Assembly: GCA_947496375.1 (NCBI GenBank)
Contig: CANMCY010000003.1
Coordinates: 75,568-139,567 of the forward strand
DNA length: 64,000 nt
Direction: 5' to 3'
From: Flavobacteriales bacterium
GTDB lineage: Bacteria > Bacteroidota > Bacteroidia > NS11-12g > UBA955
Shown: in pieces, positions 1 through 7,384 of the stretch
How positions within the stretch are numbered: the first letter of the stretch is position 1
Layout: every line of letters begins with the position of its first letter
Position numbers and translations under genes: made by a program
The notes under the pieces: model-generated
Databases searched by the model: none
Told to the model about the DNA's origin: nothing
Seen by the model: only the letters and a program-made list of their open reading frames with translations

Positions 1-471
1 GCGTGAAAAATTGCGAAGAAATATAATTTTTTCGATGTTATCTACCTTGTCAGACAGCTGTTTCAGGGTTCCCTCATAGGTTTGAAAAATTCGGCTCATG
101 GCCACAATAACAAATTCTTCCGGACTGTTAATATCCTCAGAAAATGGCTTTTCAAGAATTGCCAAATGGTGACGGCAAATGGTAATTACTTTCTCGCCAT
201 TGTAAAAAAAGGCAACCTTTCCGGACATTTGCCCAACGGTATTATTCCTTTCCGGCAACTTGGGCAGCAGGGCGCGTAAAATCAAAAACCGGTATTCATG
301 CTGTTGCTCATATTTTGGCAAGTGGCCCGGCTGCAAGCTATCTGTGAGCTGGTAATCATTGAGACTGTACTTTTCGGCAAACCGCTCCATATTTTCTAAA
401 TTCGGATGGATTATATGCGTCCAGGTAAACCCGGGAAATGCTGTCTCAATTATCTGTTCGGGGTGCTGCAT
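1..471 (-). CDS. CorA-like divalent cation transporter, N-terminal part (cut by window edge)
   Basis: I translated the minus strand from the ATG at 471-469; the frame stays open to base 1 (157 residues), so the C-terminal half lies outside the window. The start reads MQHPEQIIETAF, followed by the pattern of the CorA cytoplasmic domain: W-T-H-I-I-H-P-N near residue 20, then HLPKYEQQHEYRFLILRALL and a later long helix (IFQTYEGTLKQLSDKV). CorA proteins are pentameric inner-membrane channels for Mg2+ or Co2+. The two C-terminal membrane helices and the GMN signature that would prove the family are not in view. The neighbouring reductase gene is divergent, with starts 62 bases apart. Confidence 0.75.
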   Translation of the reverse strand, partial: MQHPEQIIETAFPGFTWTHIIHPNLENMERFAEKYSLNDYQLTDSLQPGHLPKYEQQHEYRFLILRALLPKLPERNNTVGQMSGKVAFFYNGEKVITICRHHLAILEKPFSEDINSPEEFVIVAMSRIFQTYEGTLKQLSDKVDNIEKIIFLRNFSR

Positions 472-520
472 TGTTACTGCAAATAACAGAAAAAAAGTAT
501 AGCGCAGCAGGGTTGTGTAT

Positions 521-528
521 TAAATTTG
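521..528 (+). promoter_or_regulatory. Bacteroidota -7 promoter element (TAAATTTG)
   Basis: Exact match to TAnnTTTG, with only 5 bases between it and the ATG at 534. Transcription would start at or next to the start codon. No clear -33 TTG at the usual distance. Confidence 0.6.
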
Positions 529-533
529 CAGCC

Positions 534-1547
534 ATGTCAGCAGCCATTGAAACAGACATCATCATCATCGGAGCCGGACCTGTAGGTCTCTTCACTGTTT
601 TTGAGGCAGGTTTGCTGAAATTAAAGTGTCATTTGATTGATGCTCTCCCCCAGCCCGGCGGACAACTGACGGAAATTTATCCCAAAAAACCCATTTATGA
701 CATCCCTGGATTCCCTTCCGTGCTGGCAGGTGATTTGATAGACAACCTAATGGAGCAGATTGCCCCATTTAAGCCCGGATTTACACTGGGTGAAAGGGCT
801 GAACAAATCATTCAGCTGGAGAACGGACATTTTGAAGTAATTACCCATAAAGGCACAGTACACAGGGCACCCAACATTGCCATTGCAGGAGGACTGGGAT
901 GTTTTGAGCCCCGCAAGCCCCCAATTGCCGGACTGGACCTATACGAAGAAAACGGGGTAGATTATATCGTGAAAGACCCTGAGAAATACAGGGGTAAAAA
1001 ACTGGTAATCGCAGGTGGCGGAGACAGCGCCCTGGACTGGAGTATATTTCTGGCTGACGTGGCTTCTCACGTAACCCTGATACACAGGCGCACTGAATTC
1101 AGGGGGCATCCGGATAGCGTTCAGAAGGCGCTAGATCTGGCTGCGAGCGGTAAAATCAATCTGACAACCAACAGTGAGGTTACCGGATTGAAAGGCACAC
1201 CCGCTCTGGATTCTGTGGTTGTAATGCAGGAGGGTGCAGAAGACAAAATCCTTACAGCAGATTATTACTTACCCCTGTTTGGCCTATCGCCTAAGCTGGG
1301 CCCCATTGCCGACTGGGGTTTGCAAATCAGCAAAAATGCCATTGAGGTAAATACGGAAGATTACAGCACCCAAACCCCAGGGATTTATGCAGTGGGTGAT
1401 ATCAACACCTATCCGGGTAAATTAAAACTGATTCTGTGTGGATTTCATGAGGCCACGCTTATGGTACAGAGTGCGTTTAAACGTATTTATCCCAATAAAA
1501 ACGTAGTACTGAAATACACAACTGTAAGCGGCGTTCAGGGTTTTTAA
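534..1547 (+). CDS. Thioredoxin-reductase-like ferredoxin-NADP(+) reductase
   Basis: A 337-residue flavoprotein that moves electrons between NADPH and ferredoxin or flavodoxin. The FAD motif GAGPVG is at residues 13-18, PQPGGQL follows, and the NADPH-binding GGGDSALDW lies mid-protein. The second FAD segment is YAVGDINTYPG near the C-terminus. The CxxC redox pair of true thioredoxin reductase is absent, which fits the TrxR-type FNR (YumC-like). The frame is open further upstream to 438, but ATG 534 places the Rossmann motif at the usual distance and sits just after a TAAATTTG element. The C-terminal YTTVSGVQGF tail is usual in Bacteroidota members. Confidence 0.9.
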   Translation: MSAAIETDIIIIGAGPVGLFTVFEAGLLKLKCHLIDALPQPGGQLTEIYPKKPIYDIPGFPSVLAGDLIDNLMEQIAPFKPGFTLGERAEQIIQLENGHFEVITHKGTVHRAPNIAIAGGLGCFEPRKPPIAGLDLYEENGVDYIVKDPEKYRGKKLVIAGGGDSALDWSIFLADVASHVTLIHRRTEFRGHPDSVQKALDLAASGKINLTTNSEVTGLKGTPALDSVVVMQEGAEDKILTADYYLPLFGLSPKLGPIADWGLQISKNAIEVNTEDYSTQTPGIYAVGDINTYPGKLKLILCGFHEATLMVQSAFKRIYPNKNVVLKYTTVSGVQGF

Positions 1548-1556
1548 AAACTGCTT

Positions 1557-1946
1557 TTATAATTTTTTTATTACATGGGATTCATCATCAAGCAATCCCA
1601 TTTTGTATTGAAACATGATGCCCAATTCATTGCTTTTATTGATCCATTTTTCAGCATTCAGGCCTTCAAATTTTTCTTTAATTGAGCCATGTAAATAATG
1701 TAACCAAATCTCAAAATGTTTAGCCGTCAAACCCAATCGGGTATGCGGCTCAAAAGCACTTCCGCGGTAAGGATTGTTGGCAGCGTCTATATCCAGCACA
1801 AAACACCAGAACATAAAAATACGAGGTAAATGTTCTTCTAAATCCAGGTGAGAAAATACCGGTGCGGTAAACGCATCCTCCAACAATTTTCTATACTGCT
1901 CCCGCACCACCCATTCCACATCCGCTTTGCTAATTACATCCCCCAT
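1557..1946 (-). CDS. Group III truncated hemoglobin
   Basis: A 129-residue globin of the 2-on-2 class, group III. The proximal-histidine region reads LTAKHFEIWLHYL, matching the group III F-helix pattern (HFxxWL), and the upstream segment FSHLDLEEHLPRIFMFWCFVL fits helices B to E. These proteins bind O2 or NO; group III members are linked to nitrosative stress or respiration at low oxygen, but the role here is inferred. A TTG at 1955 is also in frame, but ATG 1946 is preferred: it lies 6 bases after TATAGTTG (1953-1960), one mismatch from the promoter consensus. Its 3' end faces the reductase gene, 9 bases away. Confidence 0.88.
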   Translation of the reverse strand: MGDVISKADVEWVVREQYRKLLEDAFTAPVFSHLDLEEHLPRIFMFWCFVLDIDAANNPYRGSAFEPHTRLGLTAKHFEIWLHYLHGSIKEKFEGLNAEKWINKSNELGIMFQYKMGLLDDESHVIKKL

Positions 1947-2015
1947 AACCCTCAACTATATTTTGTATTTTAACTATAGACTATCAACAGTAAATTTTCA
2001 ACTGCATTTCGCGTT

Positions 2016-2050
2016 TCAACTCTAGACTCTCAACTCTAAACTCTCAACTA
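2016..2050. repeat. Two and a half copies of a 14-bp tandem repeat
   Basis: Units TCAACTCTAGACTC (2016-2029) and TCAACTCTAAACTC (2030-2043), then a partial TCAACTA. Looser copies (CTATAGACTATCAACAG) precede it from about 1970. It fills the 100-base gap between the ChaN-like gene and the globin. Confidence 0.7.
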
Positions 2051-2054
2051 ATAA

Positions 2055-2915
2055 TTAGTGTGTTCTCGTCATGCTTTCCGGCGTCAATATGATAAAATCT
2101 GCGAGGCCTTTATTTTCTGTATCTAAGGTTTTTAATTGAGATTGCATGGCCGTGCTGATGGTGACGATTTTAAGCGATGGATTTAATTGTTTCAAGTACC
2201 AGTAAATGCTTTGATAATGATTGCTATGATAGGCCCCATTATAGTGAATGAAGATTTTTCCCGGTTGGTAGTTTTTTACAATAAAATGCGCCATGGTAGC
2301 ATCCTTAATGGCTTGGGCCTTAGGCAGGTTGGGTCCACCGTGCATACCTACAGCTTTTCCGATATCGGCATAGCAGGGCAAGGTGCTGTCATAGAGGGGT
2401 GGCAAAGTGGCAACCCAGCTTTTTTGCAGGGCGGTCAAGGTATCCAGGGCTTCAAAACCTCCGCGAAAAACGGCACTCGCAAATTTTCTGGGGATATTGG
2501 TAGCAATAAACGGGATGCGCTTTTCTCGGGCAAAATCAAGCAAGGGCTTATAATCGGTTTTGTGATTGGGCCACGGACGTGCGGTTTTATTAAATTCTTT
2601 TTCCGGCATACTGTCAAACACATAACGGTCCACCACCGTCTGCACATCGGCCTCGAACATTTCAGCACCCAGCACCATGGCGGGTCTTACTTTAAAAACA
2701 TCCTGCGTGCTTTCCAGCTGAAGCCAGTGCACAATGGGATTGTCGTGATATTCCCCAAACAAAACCACATCGGCGCCCTGCATGGCTTTTACCATCTGCG
2801 CATACTGTGCCTTTTTGCCTTTGCTGCTAAAAAGCTGATAGGCGGGCTTTTCCTGGGCATGGGCTGAAAAATGTAATGTGCTAAATATTAATAGGAGTAT
2901 TTTATATTTTTTCAT
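2055..2915 (-). CDS. ChaN-like heme-binding protein (Tiki/DUF399 fold), exported
   Basis: A 286-residue protein of the ChaN family, which binds heme and is tied to iron uptake. The N-terminus MKKYKILLLIFSTLHFSAHA is a signal peptide ending AHA-Q; no lipobox cysteine is seen, unlike lipidated ChaN proteins. Family signature: VVLFGEYHDNPIVHWLQ around residue 55 and VLGAEMFEADVQTVVDRYV around residue 85, both of the Tiki/EreA-like superfamily that carries metal or heme ligands on these motifs. Its ATG overlaps the TGA of the upstream PIN-domain frame by four bases (ATGA), so it is probably co-translated with the toxin-antitoxin genes. The link with the nearby globin as a heme theme is only suggestive. 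Confidence 0.85.
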   Translation of the reverse strand: MKKYKILLLIFSTLHFSAHAQEKPAYQLFSSKGKKAQYAQMVKAMQGADVVLFGEYHDNPIVHWLQLESTQDVFKVRPAMVLGAEMFEADVQTVVDRYVFDSMPEKEFNKTARPWPNHKTDYKPLLDFAREKRIPFIATNIPRKFASAVFRGGFEALDTLTALQKSWVATLPPLYDSTLPCYADIGKAVGMHGGPNLPKAQAIKDATMAHFIVKNYQPGKIFIHYNGAYHSNHYQSIYWYLKQLNPSLKIVTISTAMQSQLKTLDTENKGLADFIILTPESMTRTH

Positions 2916-3282
2916 AATTCAATAATTAATAAGGTTATTTCTTCTATGTTTTTAAAATCTTTATCGCATGTTACCAAAGGAATATTATGCACAAAGGCAG
3001 TTGCAGCAATGAGGCTATCAATTGTTTTCATTTTATATTTTTTTCTTAAGTGAATTCCAATTTCAAAAATGCTATTATCAATATGAAATTCTTCCACATT
3101 ATTAAAAAATCCTCAAACAATATAATTTCTTCTTGCTTGATATTCCAATAAGAAAGTATTTCAAACCTTGTGAAACTGGAAATGCATATTCCCGTATTTT
3201 GGGTTAATTCTAGCAGGGTTTTGTTTCCCTGTGCCAGATACAAAATTGCATTGGTATCAAACAGCAGGGTTTTCCCTGTCAT
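2912..3282 (-). pseudogene. VapC-like PIN-domain toxin, broken by a 1-base frameshift
   Basis: Two overlapping frames together make one PIN-domain RNase. The first part (from ATG 3282) has MTGKTLLFDTNAILYLAQG, with the first catalytic aspartate in FDTN, and SSFTRFEILSY, with the conserved glutamate. The second part, in another frame, has DSLIAATAFVHNIPLVTCDKDF, holding the later acidic residues. The switch occurs in a run of six T (minus strand, about 3105-3110); seven would read E-D-F-F-N-N-V-E-E-F without a break and give about 123 residues. Either the toxin is inactivated, or the run is an assembly error or a slippage site. It overlaps the antitoxin start-ward by 26 bases and the ChaN gene by 4. 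Confidence 0.8.
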
Positions 3283-3451
3283 CCCGTATATTTTTTTGAT
3301 AGGTTACCGGATCCTCAGGCCATTTAATTTTCCCGAAGATTTTCATAATATCAGGTGTTCCGCCGGCTTTGAGCCTGTTTTCGCAATCTTTGAAAGCACT
3401 TTCAAGGAGCTTTTTAAGATTTTGTTTGCCCGGTTTATAGCGAAAGACCAT
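3257..3451 (-). CDS. VapB-like antitoxin partner of the PIN toxin
   Basis: A 64-residue protein, MVFRYKPGKQNLKKLLESAF onward, ending in KWPEDPVTYQKNIRDDRENP. The C-terminal 'WPEDPxxYQKxxRDxRE' pattern is common in antitoxins encoded just before PIN toxins in Bacteroidota, where this tail wraps the toxin active site. The gene overlaps the toxin start by 26 bases, the usual arrangement of co-translated pairs. A TTG two codons upstream is in frame, but the ATG at 3451 follows a TATATTTG element by three bases. The DNA-binding fold is not evident by eye. The local base composition looks richer in A+T than its neighbours, as is common for mobile toxin-antitoxin modules. Confidence 0.65.
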   Translation of the reverse strand: MVFRYKPGKQNLKKLLESAFKDCENRLKAGGTPDIMKIFGKIKWPEDPVTYQKNIRDDRENPAV

Positions 3452-3454
3452 ACT

Positions 3455-3462
3455 CAAATATA
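3455..3462 (-). promoter_or_regulatory. -7 promoter element (TATATTTG) of the toxin-antitoxin operon
   Basis: Exact TAnnTTTG match on the minus strand, three bases before the antitoxin ATG. The transcript would be essentially leaderless. Confidence 0.6.
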
Positions 3463-3478
3463 CGAAATATAATTAAGA

Positions 3479-4456
3479 TTACCAACCCAAAACCCAGGCA
3501 AAAATTAATGGAGCCACAATGGTAGCGTCGCTTTCTACAATGAATTTAGGGGTATTTACATCCAGTTTGCCCCAGGTGATTTTTTCGTTAGGCACCGCAC
3601 CGCTATAGCTGCCGTAACTGGTAGTGCTGTCGCTGATCTGGCAGAAATAACTCCAGAATGGCACATCATGCCACTCCAGATCCTGATACATCATGGGTAC
3701 CACGCAAATCGGGAAGTCACCTGCAATACCTCCGCCAATCTGGAAGAATCCTACACCCTTGCCGCTGCTGTTGTTGCGGTACCAGTCGGCCAGCCACACC
3801 ATGTATTCAATGCCGCTTTTCATGGTGCTTGCCTTCATTTCGTTTTTGATAATATAGCTGGCAAAAATGTTACCCATGGTGCTGTCTTCCCATCCGGGAA
3901 CCACGATGGGCAAATTCTTTTCTGCGGCCGCCAGCATCCAGCTGTTTTTGGGATCTATTTCATAGTACTGCTCCAAGTCGCCCGATAGCAGCATTTTATA
4001 CATGTATTCGTGCGGGAAATAACGTTCTCCCTTATCGTCTGCGTCTTTCCAAACTTTATGAATATGCTTTTGAAGGCGGCGAAATGCCTCCTCTTCCGGA
4101 ATACACGTGTCGGTTACGCGGTTGTAATGGTTTTCCAACAAATCCCATTCATCCTGCGGACTTAAATCGCGGTAATGAGGCACTCGTTTGTAGTGGCTGT
4201 GTGCCACCAGGTTCATGATATCTTCCTCCAGGTTTGCACCGGTGCAACTGATGATATCAATTTTATCCTGACGGATCATTTCAGCCAGACTTTTTCCAAG
4301 CTCAGCCGTACTCATGGCGCCGGCCAGGGTAACCATCATTTTACCACCCTCAGTGAGGTGGGTTTCATATCCTTTGGCGGCATCCACCAAAGCAGCCGCG
4401 TTGAAATGCAAATAGTGCTTCTCTACAAATTGAGATATAGGACCTTTTTGTGTCAT
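3479..4456 (-). CDS. Deoxyhypusine-synthase-like protein
   Basis: A 325-residue member of the deoxyhypusine synthase family. Conserved stretches include LTEGGKMMVTLAGAMSTAEL, IDIISCTGANLEED (NAD-binding region) and GVGFFQIGGGIAGDF. The active-site lysine region survives as KITWGKL, with the lysine at residue 297, equivalent to Lys329 of human DHS. In eukaryotes and archaea the enzyme moves the aminobutyl group of spermidine to a lysine of eIF5A. Bacteria have no eIF5A, so bacterial homologues probably act on small polyamines (homospermidine- or spermidine-type reactions) or an unknown acceptor. The gene stands alone; its ATG lies 5 bases after TAATTTTG. Confidence 0.88.
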   Translation of the reverse strand: MTQKGPISQFVEKHYLHFNAAALVDAAKGYETHLTEGGKMMVTLAGAMSTAELGKSLAEMIRQDKIDIISCTGANLEEDIMNLVAHSHYKRVPHYRDLSPQDEWDLLENHYNRVTDTCIPEEEAFRRLQKHIHKVWKDADDKGERYFPHEYMYKMLLSGDLEQYYEIDPKNSWMLAAAEKNLPIVVPGWEDSTMGNIFASYIIKNEMKASTMKSGIEYMVWLADWYRNNSSGKGVGFFQIGGGIAGDFPICVVPMMYQDLEWHDVPFWSYFCQISDSTTSYGSYSGAVPNEKITWGKLDVNTPKFIVESDATIVAPLIFAWVLGW

Positions 4457-4461
4457 AACTG

Positions 4462-4469
4462 CAAAATTA
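4462..4469 (-). promoter_or_regulatory. -7 promoter element (TAATTTTG) of the DHS-like gene
   Basis: Exact TAnnTTTG match on the minus strand, 5 bases before the ATG at 4456. The divergent heme-protein gene starts at 4517, so two promoters share about 60 bases. Confidence 0.55.
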
Positions 4470-4516
4470 CGATTTATTGCACAGCAAATTGGGGTTAAAG
4501 TTGTTACTTTGTGGTA

Positions 4517-5179
4517 ATGTTGACCAAGCGCTTAACCAACATTCTCATAGCAATGGCTCTGATCCTGTCACAAACACAGACTCAGGGTTGCAAACACATG
4601 CCGGTAATAACACTTACAGCAGCCGATTCAGCCATTTGTTTTGAACGTGATATCCTACCCATTTTTGTGAGCAGTTGCGCCAAAAGCGGATGTCACGACC
4701 CGGCGACTGCCGAAGAAGAGGTGATTTTAAATTCCTGGCAGGGCATCATGGCAGCAGGAGTTAAACCCGGAGACCCCAAAGACAGTGAAGTTTTTAAGGA
4801 AATACAGGGACAAATGGGAGGTTCTGGTTACGGAAACCTCAATACAGAACAAAAAATCCTCATCCAAAAATGGATTATGTTGGGTGCAAAAAATACGGTG
4901 GATTGCCCCTCAGACTGTGATAGTACTCAATTCACATTTTCAGGAACCATTAAACCCATGATCGAGAAGTACTGTATTGGCTGCCACGCCTATCCCAATG
5001 CCTCCGGTTCAATTGAATTATCTTCCCACACCGGGGTTGCCAATGCGGCAAAAAATGGGATATTGTTAAACAGTCTAACACACCCTACCAACTGGATGCC
5101 CAAGAGCAGCAAAAAACTCAGCGATTGTCAGATCAGGCAATTTGAACAGTGGATTAATGCGGGTACACCCAATGACTAA
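4517..5179 (+). CDS. Exported protein with two c-type heme-like motifs
   Basis: A 220-residue exported protein with two similar halves. The first half has DILPIFVSSCAKSGCHD (C-x4-CH rather than the usual C-x2-CH) and the second has IKPMIEKYCIGCHAYPN (C-x2-CH). This matches the c-type-cytochrome-like domains that Bacteroidota place in surface redox or binding proteins; the first motif may not hold heme covalently. The N-terminus is hydrophobic and followed by TQGCKH, a possible but imperfect lipobox. GTG 4511 is in frame, but ATG 4517 gives a cleaner signal peptide. It overlaps the next gene by 8 bases, so the two are co-translated. Confidence 0.8.
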   Translation: MLTKRLTNILIAMALILSQTQTQGCKHMPVITLTAADSAICFERDILPIFVSSCAKSGCHDPATAEEEVILNSWQGIMAAGVKPGDPKDSEVFKEIQGQMGGSGYGNLNTEQKILIQKWIMLGAKNTVDCPSDCDSTQFTFSGTIKPMIEKYCIGCHAYPNASGSIELSSHTGVANAAKNGILLNSLTHPTNWMPKSSKKLSDCQIRQFEQWINAGTPND

Positions 5180-5546
5180 GTATTTAATACTGTCTGTAAT
5201 TCTTATGCTGTCAGCTTCATCATGTTATTACGATAACAATGAAGAACTATATCCCGGACAAACCACCTGCGATACCGTAAATGTGAGCTTTGCCAAAGAT
5301 ATTAAGCCACTAATTGATGCACAGTGCACGGGATGCCATAATACACAATCAGCTACTGCCGGAATTGCCCTTTCCACACACGCAGAAATATTGGTATATG
5401 CTAAAAGCGGTCAGCTATTTGGGGTGTTATCCTGGATAGCGCCCTACACCGGAAGCAAGCAAATGCCACCCAGTGGCCCCAAATGGAATGATTGTAATTT
5501 GTCTAAACTCAATTCATGGATTAAAAAAGGTGCGCCGAATAATTAA
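5172..5546 (+). CDS. Lipoprotein with a single c-type heme motif
   Basis: A 124-residue lipoprotein: MTKYLILSVILMLSASSC ends in a good lipobox (SASSC). The mature part has DIKPLIDAQCTGCHNTQ (CxxCH) followed by a distal KQMPPSG, whose methionine could be the sixth heme ligand. It resembles the second half of the upstream protein and is probably a duplicate of that domain. The start at 5172 was chosen over an in-frame ATG at 5142 because it begins the signal peptide. The stop lies 17 bases inside the next gene. Confidence 0.8.
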   Translation: MTKYLILSVILMLSASSCYYDNNEELYPGQTTCDTVNVSFAKDIKPLIDAQCTGCHNTQSATAGIALSTHAEILVYAKSGQLFGVLSWIAPYTGSKQMPPSGPKWNDCNLSKLNSWIKKGAPNN

Positions 5547-6429
5547 TTATATTGTTCTATTATTGGGTTTTCAAATTAACATCTATGCACAAATCGATAG
5601 TTCTGGAAAACTGTCAAATAATATTATTGAAGAAGATAAAATAAGCACACATGACATATTAATCCTGCGTAGAACCATACACAACAGTTTCAGAATTATT
5701 AACGGCCATGGAACACCCACACTGGGTAAAAAACAACTTGAATTTTGCATTCAGCACCGTTTTGGACAACTCAATTCAGGTTATGAAGGTGCTTGGGGGT
5801 TAGATCAAAGCAACATACGCATTGGCCTTGACTATGGCCTAAATCGCAATATTACGATAGGTATTGGCAGAAGTGGAATGGGTAAAACAAGCAATGGTTA
5901 TATAAAGTGGGGAATTGTAAAACCCGATGGAACAAACCAGTTTAAAACAGCCGTGACATGGCTTAGTGACATGGCTTATGTGTTTGAAAAAAACGCCACC
6001 GGACTGAATCCCTATTACAATACGCATAGGATGAATTATACGCATCAATTGCTGATAAGCCGAAATTCATATCTGGGACGGCATATGTTCATGCTGCAAC
6101 TGGCGCCCACACTGGTTCATAGAAATCTGGTGGAAACAACAGCCGATGCCAATGATATTCCCTTACTTGTAGGCAATGTTCGTTATCGAATTAATGACAG
6201 GATCCACCTAACCGGCGAGTTTTCACATGCGTTTAATAAACGTATTCGCAATAGCGGTCCTCCCATGGCGGGTGCAGGTATTGAATTCTGGACTTCAGGC
6301 CATGCGTTTCAGTTGTTTGTGACCAATGCCAATTCGATTAATGAGTTTAGGTATATGACCGACGGCAATAATGGTCGTTTTGGCAAGGGCGATCTGCGGC
6401 TGGGATTTAATATCGTACGGCGCTGGTAA
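5530..6429 (+). CDS. Outer-membrane beta-barrel protein, DUF5777-like
   Basis: About 300 residues from the GTG at 5530, which begins a signal peptide (MRRIINYIVLLLGFQINIYA-Q); the frame extends upstream over the previous gene but without a signal. The mature protein is full of alternating aromatic/hydrophobic strands (LEFCIQHRFGQ, IRIGLDYGLNRNITIGIGR, AFQLFVTNANSINEFRYM) and ends LGFNIVRRW, with a C-terminal aromatic as in barrels. The segment FRIINGHGTPTLGKKQLEF matches the DUF5777 pattern I know from Bacteroidota operons holding cytochrome-like proteins. Its role is unknown; co-translation with two heme-motif proteins suggests a surface redox complex. Confidence 0.72.
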   Translation: MRRIINYIVLLLGFQINIYAQIDSSGKLSNNIIEEDKISTHDILILRRTIHNSFRIINGHGTPTLGKKQLEFCIQHRFGQLNSGYEGAWGLDQSNIRIGLDYGLNRNITIGIGRSGMGKTSNGYIKWGIVKPDGTNQFKTAVTWLSDMAYVFEKNATGLNPYYNTHRMNYTHQLLISRNSYLGRHMFMLQLAPTLVHRNLVETTADANDIPLLVGNVRYRINDRIHLTGEFSHAFNKRIRNSGPPMAGAGIEFWTSGHAFQLFVTNANSINEFRYMTDGNNGRFGKGDLRLGFNIVRRW

Positions 6430-6440
6430 TGGTTTTGGCT

Positions 6441-6464
6441 CCACCTTTTTCCACAAAAAGGTGG
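6441..6464. terminator. Strong hairpin after the barrel gene
   Basis: Perfect 10-bp stem CCACCTTTTT / AAAAAGGTGG with a 4-base loop, 12 bases after the stop codon. No separate U tract follows, but the T run in the arm could serve. It is symmetric and could work on both strands. Confidence 0.6.
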
Positions 6465-6515
6465 ATCATGAAAAAAAACTTTGGGAATCTATAAAGACTG
6501 TCATCCTTCGACAAG

Positions 6516-6610
6516 CTCAGGATGCCATGCGTAGCTCAGGATGCCATCAGTAGCTCGGGATGACATGAGTAACTCAGTATGACATGAGTAACTCAGTATG
6601 CCATGAGCAG
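6516..6610. repeat. Five tandem copies of an imperfect 19-bp repeat
   Basis: Units at 6516-6534, 6535-6553, 6554-6572, 6573-6591 and 6592-6610, from CTCAGGATGCCATGCGTAG to CTCAGTATGCCATGAGCAG, without spacers. The stretch just before (6500-6522) can fold as CATCCT...AGGATG, a sequence type often scattered in Bacteroidota intergenic DNA. The whole gap 6430-6642 holds only this, the hairpin at 6441 and a small inverted repeat (GCTGATA/TATCAGC, 6612-6631). Confidence 0.85.
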
Positions 6611-6642
6611 CGCTGATAAAAAGGTATCAGCCAGAAAATATT

Positions 6643-7380
6643 TCACTTCTCCCCCAGCCACCACCTGGGCTTATAACGATGCCGTCTTGTGGCAAAGGGC
6701 TTCACTTTTTCTTCAATGAAGCGGGCAGCTTCTTCGGGATCGTCGGTAATGCACAGCATATCGTCATCTTCGGGCGATATGGTTTTCAGTTTGTGCATCA
6801 CATCCATCTGTTCAAGGGTATTCTCCCAGTATTCCTTTCCCATCAACACCACCGGGAACCATGGCATTTTCCGGGTCTGAATGAGGGTAAGGGCTTCAAA
6901 CATTTCATCAATGGTACCAAAGCCACCCGGCAATATCACAAACCCAAATGAATACTTAAATAGCATGACTTTGCGAACAAAGAAGTAGCGTATTTCCACC
7001 CAGCGATCCAGATAGGGATTGGGTTTTTGTTCAAAAGGCAATTTAATATTGACCCCTATGCTAAAAGCCCCATTTTCTCTGGCTCCGCGGTTGGCCGCTT
7101 CCATAATGCCGGGGCCACCGCCGGTCATGATACCAAAACCCAGTTTACCAATGCTGGCACTGGTTTTACGGGCCAGCTGATAGTATTCGTGTTCTTCTCC
7201 AAAGCGGGCCGAGCCGAAAACCGTTACGCAAGGACCAATAAAATGCAGCTTACGATAGGCCTTCAGGAACTCCATAAACACACGAAACAGAAATCCCAGT
7301 TCATAGAACCGGCCGTGGGGCCCTTCAAGATATGCTACGTCGAGGCCGGCGGTGCGTGGGTTGGATGTAGTATTTTGCAT
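6643..7380 (-). CDS. LOG-family protein (putative nucleotide 5'-monophosphate phosphoribohydrolase)
   Basis: A 245-residue protein of the LOG (lonely guy) family. The two signatures are clear: GFGIMTGGGPGIMEAANRGA near residue 85 and FVILPGGFGTIDEMFEAL near residue 150, the latter holding the PGGxGTxxE catalytic and nucleotide-binding motif. Known members remove ribose 5'-phosphate from cytokinin nucleotides or from AMP-like nucleotides; the bacterial substrate is usually unproved. The start at 7380 is separated from ndk by a terminator hairpin whose loop holds a TAACTTTG promoter element, so it probably has its own transcript. Confidence 0.88.
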   Translation of the reverse strand: MQNTTSNPRTAGLDVAYLEGPHGRFYELGFLFRVFMEFLKAYRKLHFIGPCVTVFGSARFGEEHEYYQLARKTSASIGKLGFGIMTGGGPGIMEAANRGARENGAFSIGVNIKLPFEQKPNPYLDRWVEIRYFFVRKVMLFKYSFGFVILPGGFGTIDEMFEALTLIQTRKMPWFPVVLMGKEYWENTLEQMDVMHKLKTISPEDDDMLCITDDPEEAARFIEEKVKPFATRRHRYKPRWWLGEK

Positions 7381-7384
7381 AAAA

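Noticed and set aside
2187-2867. A 226-codon plus-strand frame
   Set aside because: It lies entirely antisense to the ChaN-like gene, has no family resemblance, and the minus-strand protein has clear motifs and a signal peptide.
6371-6553. Short plus-strand frame running into the 19-bp repeats
   Set aside because: Starts inside the barrel gene in another frame and ends in repeat DNA; no independent support.
6516-6610. CRISPR array
   Set aside because: Units are directly adjacent with no spacers, drift in sequence, and no cas genes are present.
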